Below, piece by piece: positions 8,097 through 16,029 of a DNA stretch of 64,000 nt (the stretch's first letter is position 1; each line of letters begins with the position of its first letter). The DNA is taken from the NCBI GenBank assembly GCA_023390335.1, contig JAEWCZ010000087.1:186001-250000 (forward strand). The letters are read 5' to 3'. Source of the DNA: Bacillota bacterium (GTDB lineage: Bacteria; Bacillota; Clostridia; Acetivibrionales; DSM-1351). Below the pieces are notes generated by a model. It ran no database searches. It was not told the origin of the DNA and saw only the letters and a program-made list of their open reading frames with translations. The translations under genes and the position numbers were made by a program.

Positions 8097-9845
8097 CTAT
8101 CTTATTTTTATATGGACGTCACGAAGCTGTTTTTCTGTTACTTCATTTGGAGCACAACACATCATATCCTGAGCGTTACCGTTCAGCGGGAATGGAATAA
8201 CTTCTCTGATATTTTCCTCGTTTCTCAGTAGCATAATCATTCGGTCAACGCCCGGAGCCATTCCGGCATGAGGAGGTGCTCCATACTGAAATGCGTTGTA
8301 CAATGCGCCGAATTTCTGCTGTAGGTCTTCCTCTGTATAACCTGCAATTTCAAAAGCTTTGACCATTATATCCAGATTGTGGTTTCTAACGGCACCTGAG
8401 GATAGCTCAACACCGTTACAAACAATATCATATTGATAGGCAAGGATTTCCAAAGGATTTTTGCTATTAAGTGCTTCCAATCCGCCTTGTGGCATTGAGA
8501 ATGGATTGTGTGTGAATATAATCTTTTCTTCTTCCTTGTCGTACTCAAACATGGGGAAATCGTTAACAAAGCAAAAACGGTATGCATTTTTTTCACAAAT
8601 ATCAAGACGTGTACAAAGTTCTGTACGAATCTGTCCTGCAAAAAGAGATGCTTTTTCTTCTTTGTCCGCTATAAAGAAAATTGTATCACCGGGTTTTAGC
8701 CCTGCAATTTGTGCAATTTCATTTTTCATATCATCAGGAATAAATTTATCAATAGGTCCCTTATAGGCCATGTCATCATTTACTTCGAGATAACCCAGTC
8801 CACCCATGCCAATCGAAGTAGCAAATTCCAACAACTTTTCATGAAAACCCTTGGACATGTCAGCGTGTACTTTGATTGCACGAACTGTTTTGTTGTGGAA
8901 AGGTTTAAAGGTACATCTCTGGAAGAAATCAGTTACATCCACTATTCGTAGAGGATTTCTCAAGTCAGGTTTATCTGTTCCGAATTCAAGCATTGCCTGC
9001 TTATAGCTTATTATAGGGTACGGAGCCTCTGTTACCACGCTGCCTTCAGGGGCAAATTTCTTAAATGCAGCTGTCAACACTTCTTCTCCCACCCGGAATA
9101 CATCTTCCTGTGTGGCAAAGCTCATTTCAAAGTCCAACTGGTAAAATTCGCCCGGAGAACGATCCGCACGGGCATCCTCGTCACGGAAGCAAGGTGCTAT
9201 CTGAAAATACTTGTCAAAACCAGATACCATTAAAAGCTGCTTGTATTGCTGGGGAGCCTGTGGAAGTGCATAAAACTTCCCTTTATATTTACGGGATGGA
9301 ACTATATAATCCCTTGCTCCCTCAGGTGATGAAGCACAGAGAATAGGAGTCTGGATTTCCAGAAAACCCATTTCAGTCATCTTTTGTCTTAAAAAGCTGA
9401 TAACTTCCGATCTGAAAATTATATTGTCTTTTACCTTCTTATTACGCAGGTCAAGATAGCGGTATTTAAGGCGTAAATCTTCTCTTATTTCCTTTGAAGT
9501 CATTATTTCAAAAGGCAGCGGTTTGTAAACCTTGCCAAGTATTTCAACAGATTGCGCTTCCATTTCAATTGTTCCCGTAGGAATTTTAGGGTTATATGTT
9601 TCTTCGTCACGTATTTCAATTTTCCCCTCGACGCATATACAGTCTTCTTTGTTGATTCCGGTTAAAAGGTTCTTATCTCGCATTACAACCTGCATTACGC
9701 CGTACATATCTCTAAGATCTATGAAGGACACTCCTCCGTGATCCCTGATATTTTCAACCCAACCTGCTATTTTTAATCCCCAGCCAACATCGCTTTCGCT
9801 GATTTTATCCAAAGTCCTGTTCCTATATATGTTTGATGTGTTCAT
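8097..9845 (-). CDS. aspS: Aspartyl-tRNA synthetase, probably non-discriminating
   Basis: 582 residues from the ATG at 9845, chosen because AAGGAG lies 8 bases upstream; the longer reading frame above it runs through the T-box terminator. Domain order is the N-terminal OB anticodon-binding domain, the class II core (FLEIQTPILCASSPEGARDY, FRDEDARADRSPGEFYQLD), a GAD insert, and the GMAPGVDRMIMLL motif 3. It charges tRNA with aspartate in the cytoplasm. Residues 34-38 read RDHGG; as I recall the family, discriminating enzymes such as that of E. coli have RDLGS there while the non-discriminating Pseudomonas enzyme has RDHGG. That fits the asparagine-type specifier in the leader. If so, it also makes Asp-tRNA(Asn) for a GatCAB amidotransferase. 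Confidence 0.95.
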   Translation of the reverse strand: MNTSNIYRNRTLDKISESDVGWGLKIAGWVENIRDHGGVSFIDLRDMYGVMQVVMRDKNLLTGINKEDCICVEGKIEIRDEETYNPKIPTGTIEMEAQSVEILGKVYKPLPFEIMTSKEIREDLRLKYRYLDLRNKKVKDNIIFRSEVISFLRQKMTEMGFLEIQTPILCASSPEGARDYIVPSRKYKGKFYALPQAPQQYKQLLMVSGFDKYFQIAPCFRDEDARADRSPGEFYQLDFEMSFATQEDVFRVGEEVLTAAFKKFAPEGSVVTEAPYPIISYKQAMLEFGTDKPDLRNPLRIVDVTDFFQRCTFKPFHNKTVRAIKVHADMSKGFHEKLLEFATSIGMGGLGYLEVNDDMAYKGPIDKFIPDDMKNEIAQIAGLKPGDTIFFIADKEEKASLFAGQIRTELCTRLDICEKNAYRFCFVNDFPMFEYDKEEEKIIFTHNPFSMPQGGLEALNSKNPLEILAYQYDIVCNGVELSSGAVRNHNLDIMVKAFEIAGYTEEDLQQKFGALYNAFQYGAPPHAGMAPGVDRMIMLLRNEENIREVIPFPLNGNAQDMMCCAPNEVTEKQLRDVHIKIR

Positions 9846-9877
9846 AAGTTTTCTCCTTTTAATAAATATATTTGAGC

Positions 9878-10175
9878 ATAAAAAAATGCTCATCCAAAAC
9901 TTAAAAGTCCAGGACGAACACATAATGTCCGCGGTACCACCTGAATTACTGACTAACAGTCACTCAACGGTTCAAAAAACCTCGCTGTTTTTCGCACAGC
10001 CTACGGCTTTCTTACTTATCACACAATATTACTTGTATGAAGTTCAGATTGCAGCTGCTAAAGTGTTATTCACGCAAATTCACTTTATGGGGTTCTCACT
10101 ATCTCCCACTCACTGAAAACGATAAGTTGCGTTACTTCTCTTCGTCATCGCCATTAAATTCAATTATAATTCTTG
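9878..10175 (-). promoter_or_regulatory. T-box riboswitch leader of aspS (apparent asparagine specifier)
   Basis: The conserved T-box AGGTGGTACCGCGGA is at 9942-9928 on the minus strand. It is followed by a 15-pair terminator stem (9920 to about 9887) and a U-run. Further upstream the stem I specifier loop can be seen: AGUA on the 5' side, a helix ACGCAA/UUGCGU, then GAAUAACAC on the 3' side. In known T-boxes the specifier follows GAA plus one base, which here gives AAC, an asparagine codon. Uncharged tRNA would favour the antiterminator and let aspS be read. The T-box call is firm; the specifier assignment is by eye. Confidence 0.88.
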
Positions 10176-10228
10176 TGTTTTCATGCAGGCATTGTCTTTA
10201 TGCCAAATATTATCACATCCTTTCTGTA

Positions 10229-10279
10229 TAAAAAAAGAACCACATGTAAAATTTTCTAAAATTTACCAATGTGATTCTT
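10229..10279 (-). terminator. Rho-independent terminator
   Basis: Near-complementary 21- to 22-base arms at 10235-10255 and 10258-10279 are followed on the minus strand by a run of seven U. It would end transcripts from the membrane-protein/BlaI unit before the aspS leader. Confidence 0.7.
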
Positions 10280-10290
10280 ACTATTACTGT

Positions 10291-10388
10291 ATCACATAGG
10301 TACAAGTCTTAGCACTTGCACCTATGATTTTTATCATAGCCACAAGTGCTAAATATTGTACCCATTATTCAGTTTTATAAACTGAATT
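10291..10388. repeat. Set of overlapping inverted repeats able to pair in two ways
   Basis: Three related arms: A 10295-10307, B 10314-10326 and C 10335-10347. B can pair with A (13 bases, one mismatch) or, in an extended form, with C (18 bases, three central mismatches). A separate short hairpin, ATTCAGTTT with its complement, follows at 10368-10388. The block lies in the noncoding stretch between the membrane-protein gene and the aspS leader. Function unknown. Confidence 0.5.
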
Positions 10389-10488
10389 TTCAACATATTA
10401 GCTCCTGCTTTCATTTCATTATAATAAATTACTATAGCATGCTAAAGTGTAATATGTCAAGCTATCGTTTTCTCTGTTTACCTACTTC

Positions 10489-11364
10489 TTAGTTTGTATA
10501 ATAAGGTTCTTTTATATTTTTAATTACCAGAACTGTTGATATAATTGCTAACGAACCAAACATGGACATCATAACTATCATTGGCAGACTCCCAGGTATT
10601 CCTGAAAGCTGCATAGAGATGCCTTTTGATAACAATGCTACCATTATTAAAGCATTACTTACTGTAGAAACCGGAGCAAGCAGATAACCAAAAGTTTTTC
10701 TCTTTACCAGAAGCAGTCCTGCTAAAAACATCCCAGGTAAAAAGAAGGCCAGGTCAAATGCTTGTACTGTTAATGTAGTTCCATGCTCTACTTCTACAGG
10801 AACATTCCCGGTAATCATTGACGGAATAACCCTTGAAAGCCACAACAAGCCTATTATTGTTGCAGAGACCATTAGATATCCCCCAACAAATCTTGTGGGT
10901 AATTTCTCCTTAAACGCAGAACTTACTTTTATTTTATTTAAATCCAGCAATGATAAAATAAGTGCAAAAAGGCTAGCCGACATAAGTAATACATAAACCA
11001 GAAACAACCTATTATACATAGCAATAAATGTATACATCATGTACGTTATCAAATAGTACCCTAACACTCCAGCAAGGAGAATATTTCCTTTTAATAACTT
11101 TTTCCTTACCAATACAAGTGAAATAATAAGCAAGGGAACTGCTAAAATTAAAGTTACAATATCTTGGGGTATTGCCTGCATGGCTGCCGAAAAAGTGTTG
11201 TTACTATATATCCCTTTCCCATATATTGTAATTACTTGTCCGTGTACTGTTGTAAAGGTATGCTCCCCCGAACCTTGCTTTGTAAATATTCCGCAGATTG
11301 TTGCAATTAACGATAGTAAGGCAATACAAATTCCAAGTATACTTATAGATTTTTTAAACTTCAT
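10489..11364 (-). CDS. Polytopic membrane protein of unknown function
   Basis: 291 residues from the ATG at 11364, which has GGGGG 8 bases upstream; a TTG five codons earlier lies inside that site. The protein has about eight hydrophobic segments. The first helix is followed by an extracellular loop of about 45 residues, and paired helices run to the C terminus. No catalytic motif was found. It follows the BlaI-type repressor gene by 36 bases and is probably its target. That position is usually filled by a BlaR1-type sensor, but no HExxH peptidase motif is present here. A role in drug or stress response is only a guess. Confidence 0.6.
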   Translation of the reverse strand: MKFKKSISILGICIALLSLIATICGIFTKQGSGEHTFTTVHGQVITIYGKGIYSNNTFSAAMQAIPQDIVTLILAVPLLIISLVLVRKKLLKGNILLAGVLGYYLITYMMYTFIAMYNRLFLVYVLLMSASLFALILSLLDLNKIKVSSAFKEKLPTRFVGGYLMVSATIIGLLWLSRVIPSMITGNVPVEVEHGTTLTVQAFDLAFFLPGMFLAGLLLVKRKTFGYLLAPVSTVSNALIMVALLSKGISMQLSGIPGSLPMIVMMSMFGSLAIISTVLVIKNIKEPYYTN

Positions 11365-11400
11365 TTTAAGCACCCCCAAAAGTATATTATACCTATTTTT

Positions 11401-11757
11401 TCAACTATTTTCATCAACTATTTTTCTAAGTTCATCTACTTCATCCTTGCTTAATTTCTTTCTTTTTAAAAAAGTTGTGAAAAATAGCTTGAGAGAGCCG
11501 GAATAAATCTTCTCTATATGCTCCTGTGTTTCAGACCTCATTACCTGCTCTCGCTTTACCAGTGATTCTATTTTTGTGTTTTTATTTTTTATTATACCTC
11601 TCTCACAAAGCCTTCTAATAACCGTATATGTGGTTGATTTTTTCCAGCCCAGTTCTTCACTTGCAATACTAACTAACTCGGTACTTTTTATAGGTTCATT
11701 GTTCCAGATAATGTTCATAAATCGTAATTCTGCATCAAATATTTTAATTTCATCCAT
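11401..11757 (-). CDS. BlaI/MecI/CopY-family repressor
   Basis: 118 residues with the family's winged helix: ELRFMNIIWNNEPIKSTEL, then GWKKSTTYTVIRRLCERGII, and a C-terminal dimerisation part. These proteins bind dyad operators as dimers and are inactivated by proteolysis or metal. GAGGTAA lies upstream of the ATG, and a strong dyad operator sits just before the gene, so it should repress itself and the membrane protein downstream. No sensor protease gene is adjacent. Confidence 0.88.
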   Translation of the reverse strand: MDEIKIFDAELRFMNIIWNNEPIKSTELVSIASEELGWKKSTTYTVIRRLCERGIIKNKNTKIESLVKREQVMRSETQEHIEKIYSGSLKLFFTTFLKRKKLSKDEVDELRKIVDENS

Positions 11758-11771
11758 TATATTACCTCGGT

Positions 11772-11814
11772 GTAGTGAATTAAACTCAATCTAGTTTTTA
11801 GTTTAATTTACTAC
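11772..11814 (-). promoter_or_regulatory. Dyad operator upstream of the BlaI-type gene
   Basis: Arms GTAGTGAATTAAACT (11772-11786) and AGTTTAATTTACTAC (11800-11814) are complementary with a single mismatch. The left arm ends 15 bases before the repressor start codon, where an autoregulatory operator would be expected. Confidence 0.65.
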
Positions 11815-11843
11815 GCCAAGTCTGTCAAATAAGCAGTTTGAAG

Positions 11844-11886
11844 CAAAAAAATACAGGACTGGCCCATAATGGACCTGCCCTGTATT
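11844..11886 (-). terminator. Rho-independent terminator of the GH8 gene
   Basis: The AATACAGG arm (11850-11857) pairs with 11879-11886 with further pairing inside, and six or more U follow on the minus strand. It lies about 30 bases after the GH8 stop codon. Confidence 0.8.
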
Positions 11887-11917
11887 AAAATAATAATTTT
11901 CGGTGATTATAAAGTTT

Positions 11918-13339
11918 TTATTTACCTAAAAGATACTGCCTAAGTGCAGCCCAATCCATTGCATCTACTGTACCGTCGCCATTTACGTCTGCTGCTTTCA
12001 TATTAGGTAATGTAGTTATATTACCAAGGAGGTAAGATTTGAGCAATGCAAAGTCAAGAGCGTCGATAACTTTATCATCGTTAATATCTCCAGGTGTTAC
12101 CTGAGGCTGTGTTGGTGCACCCCAAATCTTGAAATTTCCGCTTACATGAAGCATTCCAAGCATATAAAGCATTCCATCGTAATAACGATATTGACCTGAT
12201 GGAACAGCAGTATTCCATAATTCATCAACAAAAGGCTTAGCAGTTGTTGCATCTTGTGCCAAAGAAGTTACGGCATTCATAGCTACCAATCCCGGAGAGT
12301 GATCGCTGCTAAGCTTTGAACCAGATAATGTATACTGGTTACCATAAGAGGATAAACCTTGGTTTTTGAAGAATGCCTGAATTTTTGGTGCAAAAGTAGT
12401 TGCAGGCCAACTGTCTTTTTGCCACCAAGCATAGTCTACGCAAGAATTTTGAATAGCTCTCCATGCATCAAATCTGAAATCTCCATGACCTGAGCTCCAT
12501 GAAACTTCTTTTGCTGAACCATCAAAATTTGCATAGTCAGGGTTCAGTCCTGTTGTTGAATTAGTAGATTTTTTGAAGAATTCTCTACTCTTAGCAGCTA
12601 CCGTACTCCAAGTAGCCCTGTCTCTTTCAGGTCCCCACAATGCCCATAATTCATAGAATGCAGGGAGATGATAGGATGGATCTGTAAAATCATAATTTCC
12701 TGCACTTGGGCAGAAAACAACCTGATTCGCATTTTTATTGATTAAATTATATCCAACCCCGTCGTCTGATTGGTGAAGCATTGCATCCAATATAGTCTGT
12801 GCTTCTGATTCGTAGTTGAATATACCTGTTCCGTTGCCCCATCTGCGTGCTGCAAACAGGAGTGACATTGCAAAGTATTCATCACCGTCAGAAGCAGGAG
12901 TGCTATCTATAATACCGCCGCTATAGTTACACTGCCATGCAAAAAATCCCTTAAACTGCCCGGAAGTTTGATACATGTATGTTCTGGCCCATTTCCAAAG
13001 CTTATCAAACTCTGTTTTTTTATCGAGCATAACACTTATCATCATACCGTATGACATACCCTCTGAACGTACGTCACCATTTCCGGTATCTCTTATGTAG
13101 GCCATGTCACTACCTACTTCATAAAACAACCTCTGAGTGTCCGTATTCCCTTTGAAAAACTGATTGTACATGGTATCAAGCTTAGCCTGTACCTGTGACT
13201 CCGTCCTTCCAGTCTCAACGAAGACATTCCTGTAGTTTCCTGTGGCATAATATCCACCGGTCTCTGCACTTGCCATATTTATTGGTATAATTGAAACAAT
13301 CATAGCCAATACAAGCAAATAAGCAAAAAACTTTTTCAT
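11918..13339 (-). CDS. Cellulosomal family 8 glycoside hydrolase with C-terminal type I dockerin
   Basis: 473 residues. A signal peptide (about 1-26, ending ASA) is followed by a GH8 (alpha/alpha)6 barrel, with the proton-donor glutamate in RSEGMSYGMM. The type I dockerin is at about 414-473. Its two calcium loops begin GDINDDKVIDALD and ADVNGDGTVDAMD, with Ala-Leu and Ala-Met at positions 10-11, the pattern recognised by cohesins of the R. cellulolyticum group. It is therefore secreted and bound to a scaffoldin. GH8 includes endoglucanases, xylanases, reducing-end xylosidases and chitosanases; a xylanase or endoglucanase is most likely, and sequence alone does not decide. The gene is a single transcription unit with its own promoter and terminator. 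Confidence 0.93.
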   Translation of the reverse strand: MKKFFAYLLVLAMIVSIIPINMASAETGGYYATGNYRNVFVETGRTESQVQAKLDTMYNQFFKGNTDTQRLFYEVGSDMAYIRDTGNGDVRSEGMSYGMMISVMLDKKTEFDKLWKWARTYMYQTSGQFKGFFAWQCNYSGGIIDSTPASDGDEYFAMSLLFAARRWGNGTGIFNYESEAQTILDAMLHQSDDGVGYNLINKNANQVVFCPSAGNYDFTDPSYHLPAFYELWALWGPERDRATWSTVAAKSREFFKKSTNSTTGLNPDYANFDGSAKEVSWSSGHGDFRFDAWRAIQNSCVDYAWWQKDSWPATTFAPKIQAFFKNQGLSSYGNQYTLSGSKLSSDHSPGLVAMNAVTSLAQDATTAKPFVDELWNTAVPSGQYRYYDGMLYMLGMLHVSGNFKIWGAPTQPQVTPGDINDDKVIDALDFALLKSYLLGNITTLPNMKAADVNGDGTVDAMDWAALRQYLLGK

Positions 13340-13468
13340 TTTACAATCCTCCCTTAATATAATAATTTTGTATTTAAAGTTTTACCGGGTTTAGCCCCAG
13401 CCAACCTTAATACCTTTTTGAAAAGTATTTTATAAATAGATTATGGTTTAACCTATTAAACCTTTCTA

Positions 13469-13497
13469 AGTTTAGCATATAAAACCTTTACTGTCAA
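13469..13497 (-). promoter_or_regulatory. Candidate sigma-A promoter for the GH8 gene
   Basis: On the minus strand TTGACA (13497-13492) is followed after 17 bases by TAAACT (13474-13469). This would leave a leader of about 125 bases before the start codon, in which no known riboswitch was recognised. Confidence 0.5.
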
Positions 13498-13550
13498 TTT
13501 ATGATAAATTTTGAACTCGTTTACTTAATTGTAATCGTGGTTGTAAATAA

Positions 13551-13593
13551 AATAAAGCCTCCTGTATACAGTTAATAACTGTTTCAAGAGACT
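13551..13593 (-). terminator. Terminator after the holin gene
   Basis: On the minus strand AGUCUCUUG (13593-13585) pairs fully, with G-U pairs, with CAGGAGGCU (13564-13556). An inner ACAG/CUGU pair and a U-rich tail follow. It closes the toxin/lysis operon. Confidence 0.6.
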
Positions 13594-13615
13594 CAACATA
13601 ATAAAATGTAGTTTT

Positions 13616-13909
13616 TTATTGTATACTCTTTTGGTCAACTTTTCTAAAAGTCGCTTCATATGCACCCATTGAAGCCAAAGTCACAACAATAGCATTTAAA
13701 GCACTCATAATTAATTTATTTATAGTAATTCCTGTAGTAAACCAGCTCACAAGAACCAGCAGTATATAGGATAACACCCAAACGACAAATCTCGTGGGAA
13801 TTTTCCACACTTTATCAAGAGATACCTTTGTAAACTGTATAATAAGGGTCACACAGGCAACTATACCTGTAAAAGAACTCAAATAATCCCAATTGTAAAA
13901 GTTATCCAT
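13616..13909 (-). CDS. Small three-helix membrane protein, probable holin
   Basis: 97 residues with three membrane helices (about 12-28, 37-57, 63-84) and a charged C-terminal tail, the shape of a class I phage holin. It lies 6 bases after the M15 peptidase gene, repeating the holin/endolysin pairing seen in phages and in holin-dependent toxin export (TcdE in C. difficile, type 10 secretion). No phage structural genes are nearby. Size, topology and neighbours support holin; no sequence family was recognised with certainty. Confidence 0.7.
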   Translation of the reverse strand: MDNFYNWDYLSSFTGIVACVTLIIQFTKVSLDKVWKIPTRFVVWVLSYILLVLVSWFTTGITINKLIMSALNAIVVTLASMGAYEATFRKVDQKSIQ

Positions 13910-13915
13910 ATATTG

Positions 13916-14359
13916 TCAACTCCTTTTTATCCCCAGTACACTTTCCTTTATTGCAATTTTCTGAGCTAGTGACAGTCCCGTATGCTCAATCAACTGCACA
14001 TGCCAAGGTTCATAGCTCATTGGCTTTATCAGCCCGAATTTTTCTATTTCCTTATTGGTAAGTGCTTTAAACCATTCATCAGAAATATCCATTGCAATAC
14101 AGTAGCAGTGGTTACTCTTACCATACTCTGCCGCTATACACTGGCCTTGTTTGTTGTAAACAGCCCCGTTTGGCTTTTGGAAGTTGTCTTTACTCTCTTT
14201 CAGCTTCTGTGCATTAATAAGCTTTTGCTTGTCCAAGCTTCTGTAGCCAGAGGTGCAGGTGCAGCTTTTTCCTTTTGCAGTACACAAAGCGTTTATAGCT
14301 GACACAAGTTTTGGGAATACATTTGTTTCGTCAGGGTATTTGAATTTGACACCCGGCAT
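13916..14359 (-). CDS. M15-family D-Ala-D-Ala carboxypeptidase / L-Ala-D-Glu peptidase (endolysin-like)
   Basis: 147 residues from the ATG at 14359; a GTG four codons upstream overlaps the GAGG ribosome site. The zinc-site motifs of the M15/VanY group are present: SGYRSLDKQ, SNHCYCIAMD (His near 84, Asp near 91) and EPWH (about 117-120). It cleaves peptide bonds of peptidoglycan stems. There is no signal peptide, so like phage endolysins it would need the adjacent holin to reach the wall. Four cysteines in the N-terminal half are unusual for this family. A hairpin separates it from the YopT-like gene. Confidence 0.85.
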   Translation of the reverse strand: MPGVKFKYPDETNVFPKLVSAINALCTAKGKSCTCTSGYRSLDKQKLINAQKLKESKDNFQKPNGAVYNKQGQCIAAEYGKSNHCYCIAMDISDEWFKALTNKEIEKFGLIKPMSYEPWHVQLIEHTGLSLAQKIAIKESVLGIKRS

Positions 14360-14391
14360 TTTGTTTTTCACCTCTTTTATTTAACAGACTT

Positions 14392-14455
14392 AAAATACTC
14401 CGGCTGTACCGGCTACCTTCCGCTTTCTCAGGCCCCCGTATAACCGGAGTATTTT
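14392..14455 (-). terminator. Intra-operon hairpin between the YopT-like and M15 genes
   Basis: Twelve-base arms, AAAATACTCCGG and its exact complement (14392-14403 and 14444-14455), enclose a 40-base GC-rich loop. On the minus strand only UUUUAAG follows, so it may be a leaky terminator or RNA-processing site. The first arm overlaps the stop codon of the YopT-like gene. Confidence 0.5.
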
Positions 14456-15089
14456 ATGGTTGATGGTTATATAACACTACGCGAAAATGGGTAAACTCCT
14501 GTCCACGTAAACCACCTTGAAAATTAATTTCTTGGTTTTTGGGCTCTGTTACATAGAGGTTAATAAATTGCCAAAATGTATCTCTGTCATACATTTCACA
14601 AAAACCCTCATTTGCATCGAAAAATTTGTATTTCCCACCTTCTATTCTTACGCCAAGAGCATGTGAAGGCTCGTGAGAGCCTGGCTGTTGCCCCACAATA
14701 ATCATCATATAGCCCAGTGTTAAAGGTGTAGCGTCTTTATAAATTATCTCATTAAAAAGTTTTTCTGGAGTAAGTTTATATATATCCTTTGTAATAGGGT
14801 TTCCCAGTTTTTCTGGATATTCATTTTTTAAGAATATATCGCCGGGTACTCCGGAAGCTTCAAATTTGTATTGTAAATTCATTGTTACTGTCTGAAACGA
14901 TGTTTTTGTTATTTTTTGTTCTGTGTCTTCAGGATCAACAAGCCATTTTCCAGTCGCTGCGAGACAGTACCCATAAAAGTTTGTAATTTGTGGTCCACTA
15001 TATTTTTCTTTTATTGTGTCCTGATTACATTCTTTTGTTATATATACTCCGTTTACTTGCTGTTGAATTTTTTTAATTAACAAACCCAT
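14454..15089 (-). CDS. YopT-like papain-fold cysteine protease (peptidase C58)
   Basis: 211 residues. The C58 triad pattern is visible: cysteine in GYCLAATGKWL (Cys 42), histidine in PSHALGVRIE (His 143) and aspartate in YKFFDANEGF (Asp 158). YopT and relatives act inside host cells, for example on Rho GTPases, and others are toxin domains. No signal peptide is present. It follows the two toxin-like genes by 18 bases, and the lysis genes come next. The simplest model is an effector released with, or carried in by, the pore proteins. Its target is unknown, and an internal processing role is possible. Confidence 0.72.
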   Translation of the reverse strand: MGLLIKKIQQQVNGVYITKECNQDTIKEKYSGPQITNFYGYCLAATGKWLVDPEDTEQKITKTSFQTVTMNLQYKFEASGVPGDIFLKNEYPEKLGNPITKDIYKLTPEKLFNEIIYKDATPLTLGYMMIIVGQQPGSHEPSHALGVRIEGGKYKFFDANEGFCEMYDRDTFWQFINLYVTEPKNQEINFQGGLRGQEFTHFRVVLYNHQP

Positions 15090-15107
15090 TGCTTATTACG
15101 TATCCTT

Positions 15108-16016
15108 TCATAAAATATATTGAGTTTCAAGGACTTTATCATATTTGACCATTGCCTCCCTGAGGGAAACCAGATTTGTTCCTGTACTGTCAAAATCAAT
15201 AATTGTAGGTGTTTTGTCGTTCAATTCAGCCACAATATCAACAACATCGTCTATCCTATGGTCTATTTGCTCCAGCATTACAGATAACCTTCCATAGAAA
15301 AGTGCTGCATTTGTAATAAAAGCCAGATTATTTCTGGATAACTGCACATTTGCATTCAGTATATTTTCCTTTTCCTTAAGCTGGGCAAGGCTAACTTCAT
15401 ATGACCTTTTACTCTCACCTAAGCTTTTTAACAGTTCGTCGGCTTTTTGTATTTCCAATGAATTATTATTGAGCAGTTCCTTAAATTTTTGAATTTGAGT
15501 CTGTAGCTCCTGTATACGTCCGGTATCATTATTAATCAGACACTGGACTCCCATAATAGCTCTGTCCAGTCCAAGGGAGAGAATCGACCTTATAATACTT
15601 ATGGCAGAGCTGTCATTTAGTTCATCCAGTTTTCTCCGATGCTCCTGAAGCAGCCTCTCATCATCACTTAATTCTTTTCTGAAGGAATCAATCTGTTTTA
15701 AAAGTTCAGCCTTCTTAACGGAATTAGTGGCTATAGAAGCATTTATAACATCTATGCTTTTTTGTGTACTCAGGTAACTTTCACGAATAGCTGCTTCACT
15801 TTTTATAATTTCAGAAACAGTATCAGATATTTTCTGTTGTTCTTTCTCGGCTGATGCCTTGAGTTTTTTAGAAGTTTCATATAAAAATTGAATAATTTCC
15901 GAAATGCTCAGTATTGTCTTCGTAGCCTCTTCTTTTTTTTGTTGGTTAAGCTCATCCACGGATTTCTTTAATACTTCAATTACTGTAATAAAGTTATTCT
16001 TTTGAATTGTATTCAT
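15108..16016 (-). CDS. Coiled-coil protein, putative alpha-helical pore-forming toxin subunit B
   Basis: 302 residues from the ATG at 16016; AAAGGCAGG lies upstream, and the gene begins 13 bases after its neighbour stops. It is almost all helical: long coiled coils at about 20-135 and 165-235 flank a short hydrophobic segment (about 137-161). This layout is that of ClyA, HBL/NHE and XaxA/XaxB toxins, where the hydrophobic hairpin enters the membrane. Near residue 232 it has ITNAALFYGRLSVML, closely matching LTNASLFWDQMSSF in the larger partner. There is no signal peptide. I infer a binary alpha-pore toxin; a purely structural coiled-coil role cannot be excluded. Confidence 0.6.
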   Translation of the reverse strand: MNTIQKNNFITVIEVLKKSVDELNQQKKEEATKTILSISEIIQFLYETSKKLKASAEKEQQKISDTVSEIIKSEAAIRESYLSTQKSIDVINASIATNSVKKAELLKQIDSFRKELSDDERLLQEHRRKLDELNDSSAISIIRSILSLGLDRAIMGVQCLINNDTGRIQELQTQIQKFKELLNNNSLEIQKADELLKSLGESKRSYEVSLAQLKEKENILNANVQLSRNNLAFITNAALFYGRLSVMLEQIDHRIDDVVDIVAELNDKTPTIIDFDSTGTNLVSLREAMVKYDKVLETQYIL

Positions 16017-16029
16017 ATTTGGCCTGCCT

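Noticed and set aside
8012..8200. Open frame on the plus strand after the TetR gene (62 codons)
   Set aside because: Its second half overlaps the 3' end of aspS on the other strand, its start coincides with the inverted repeat, and it lacks a ribosome site. Probably not a gene.
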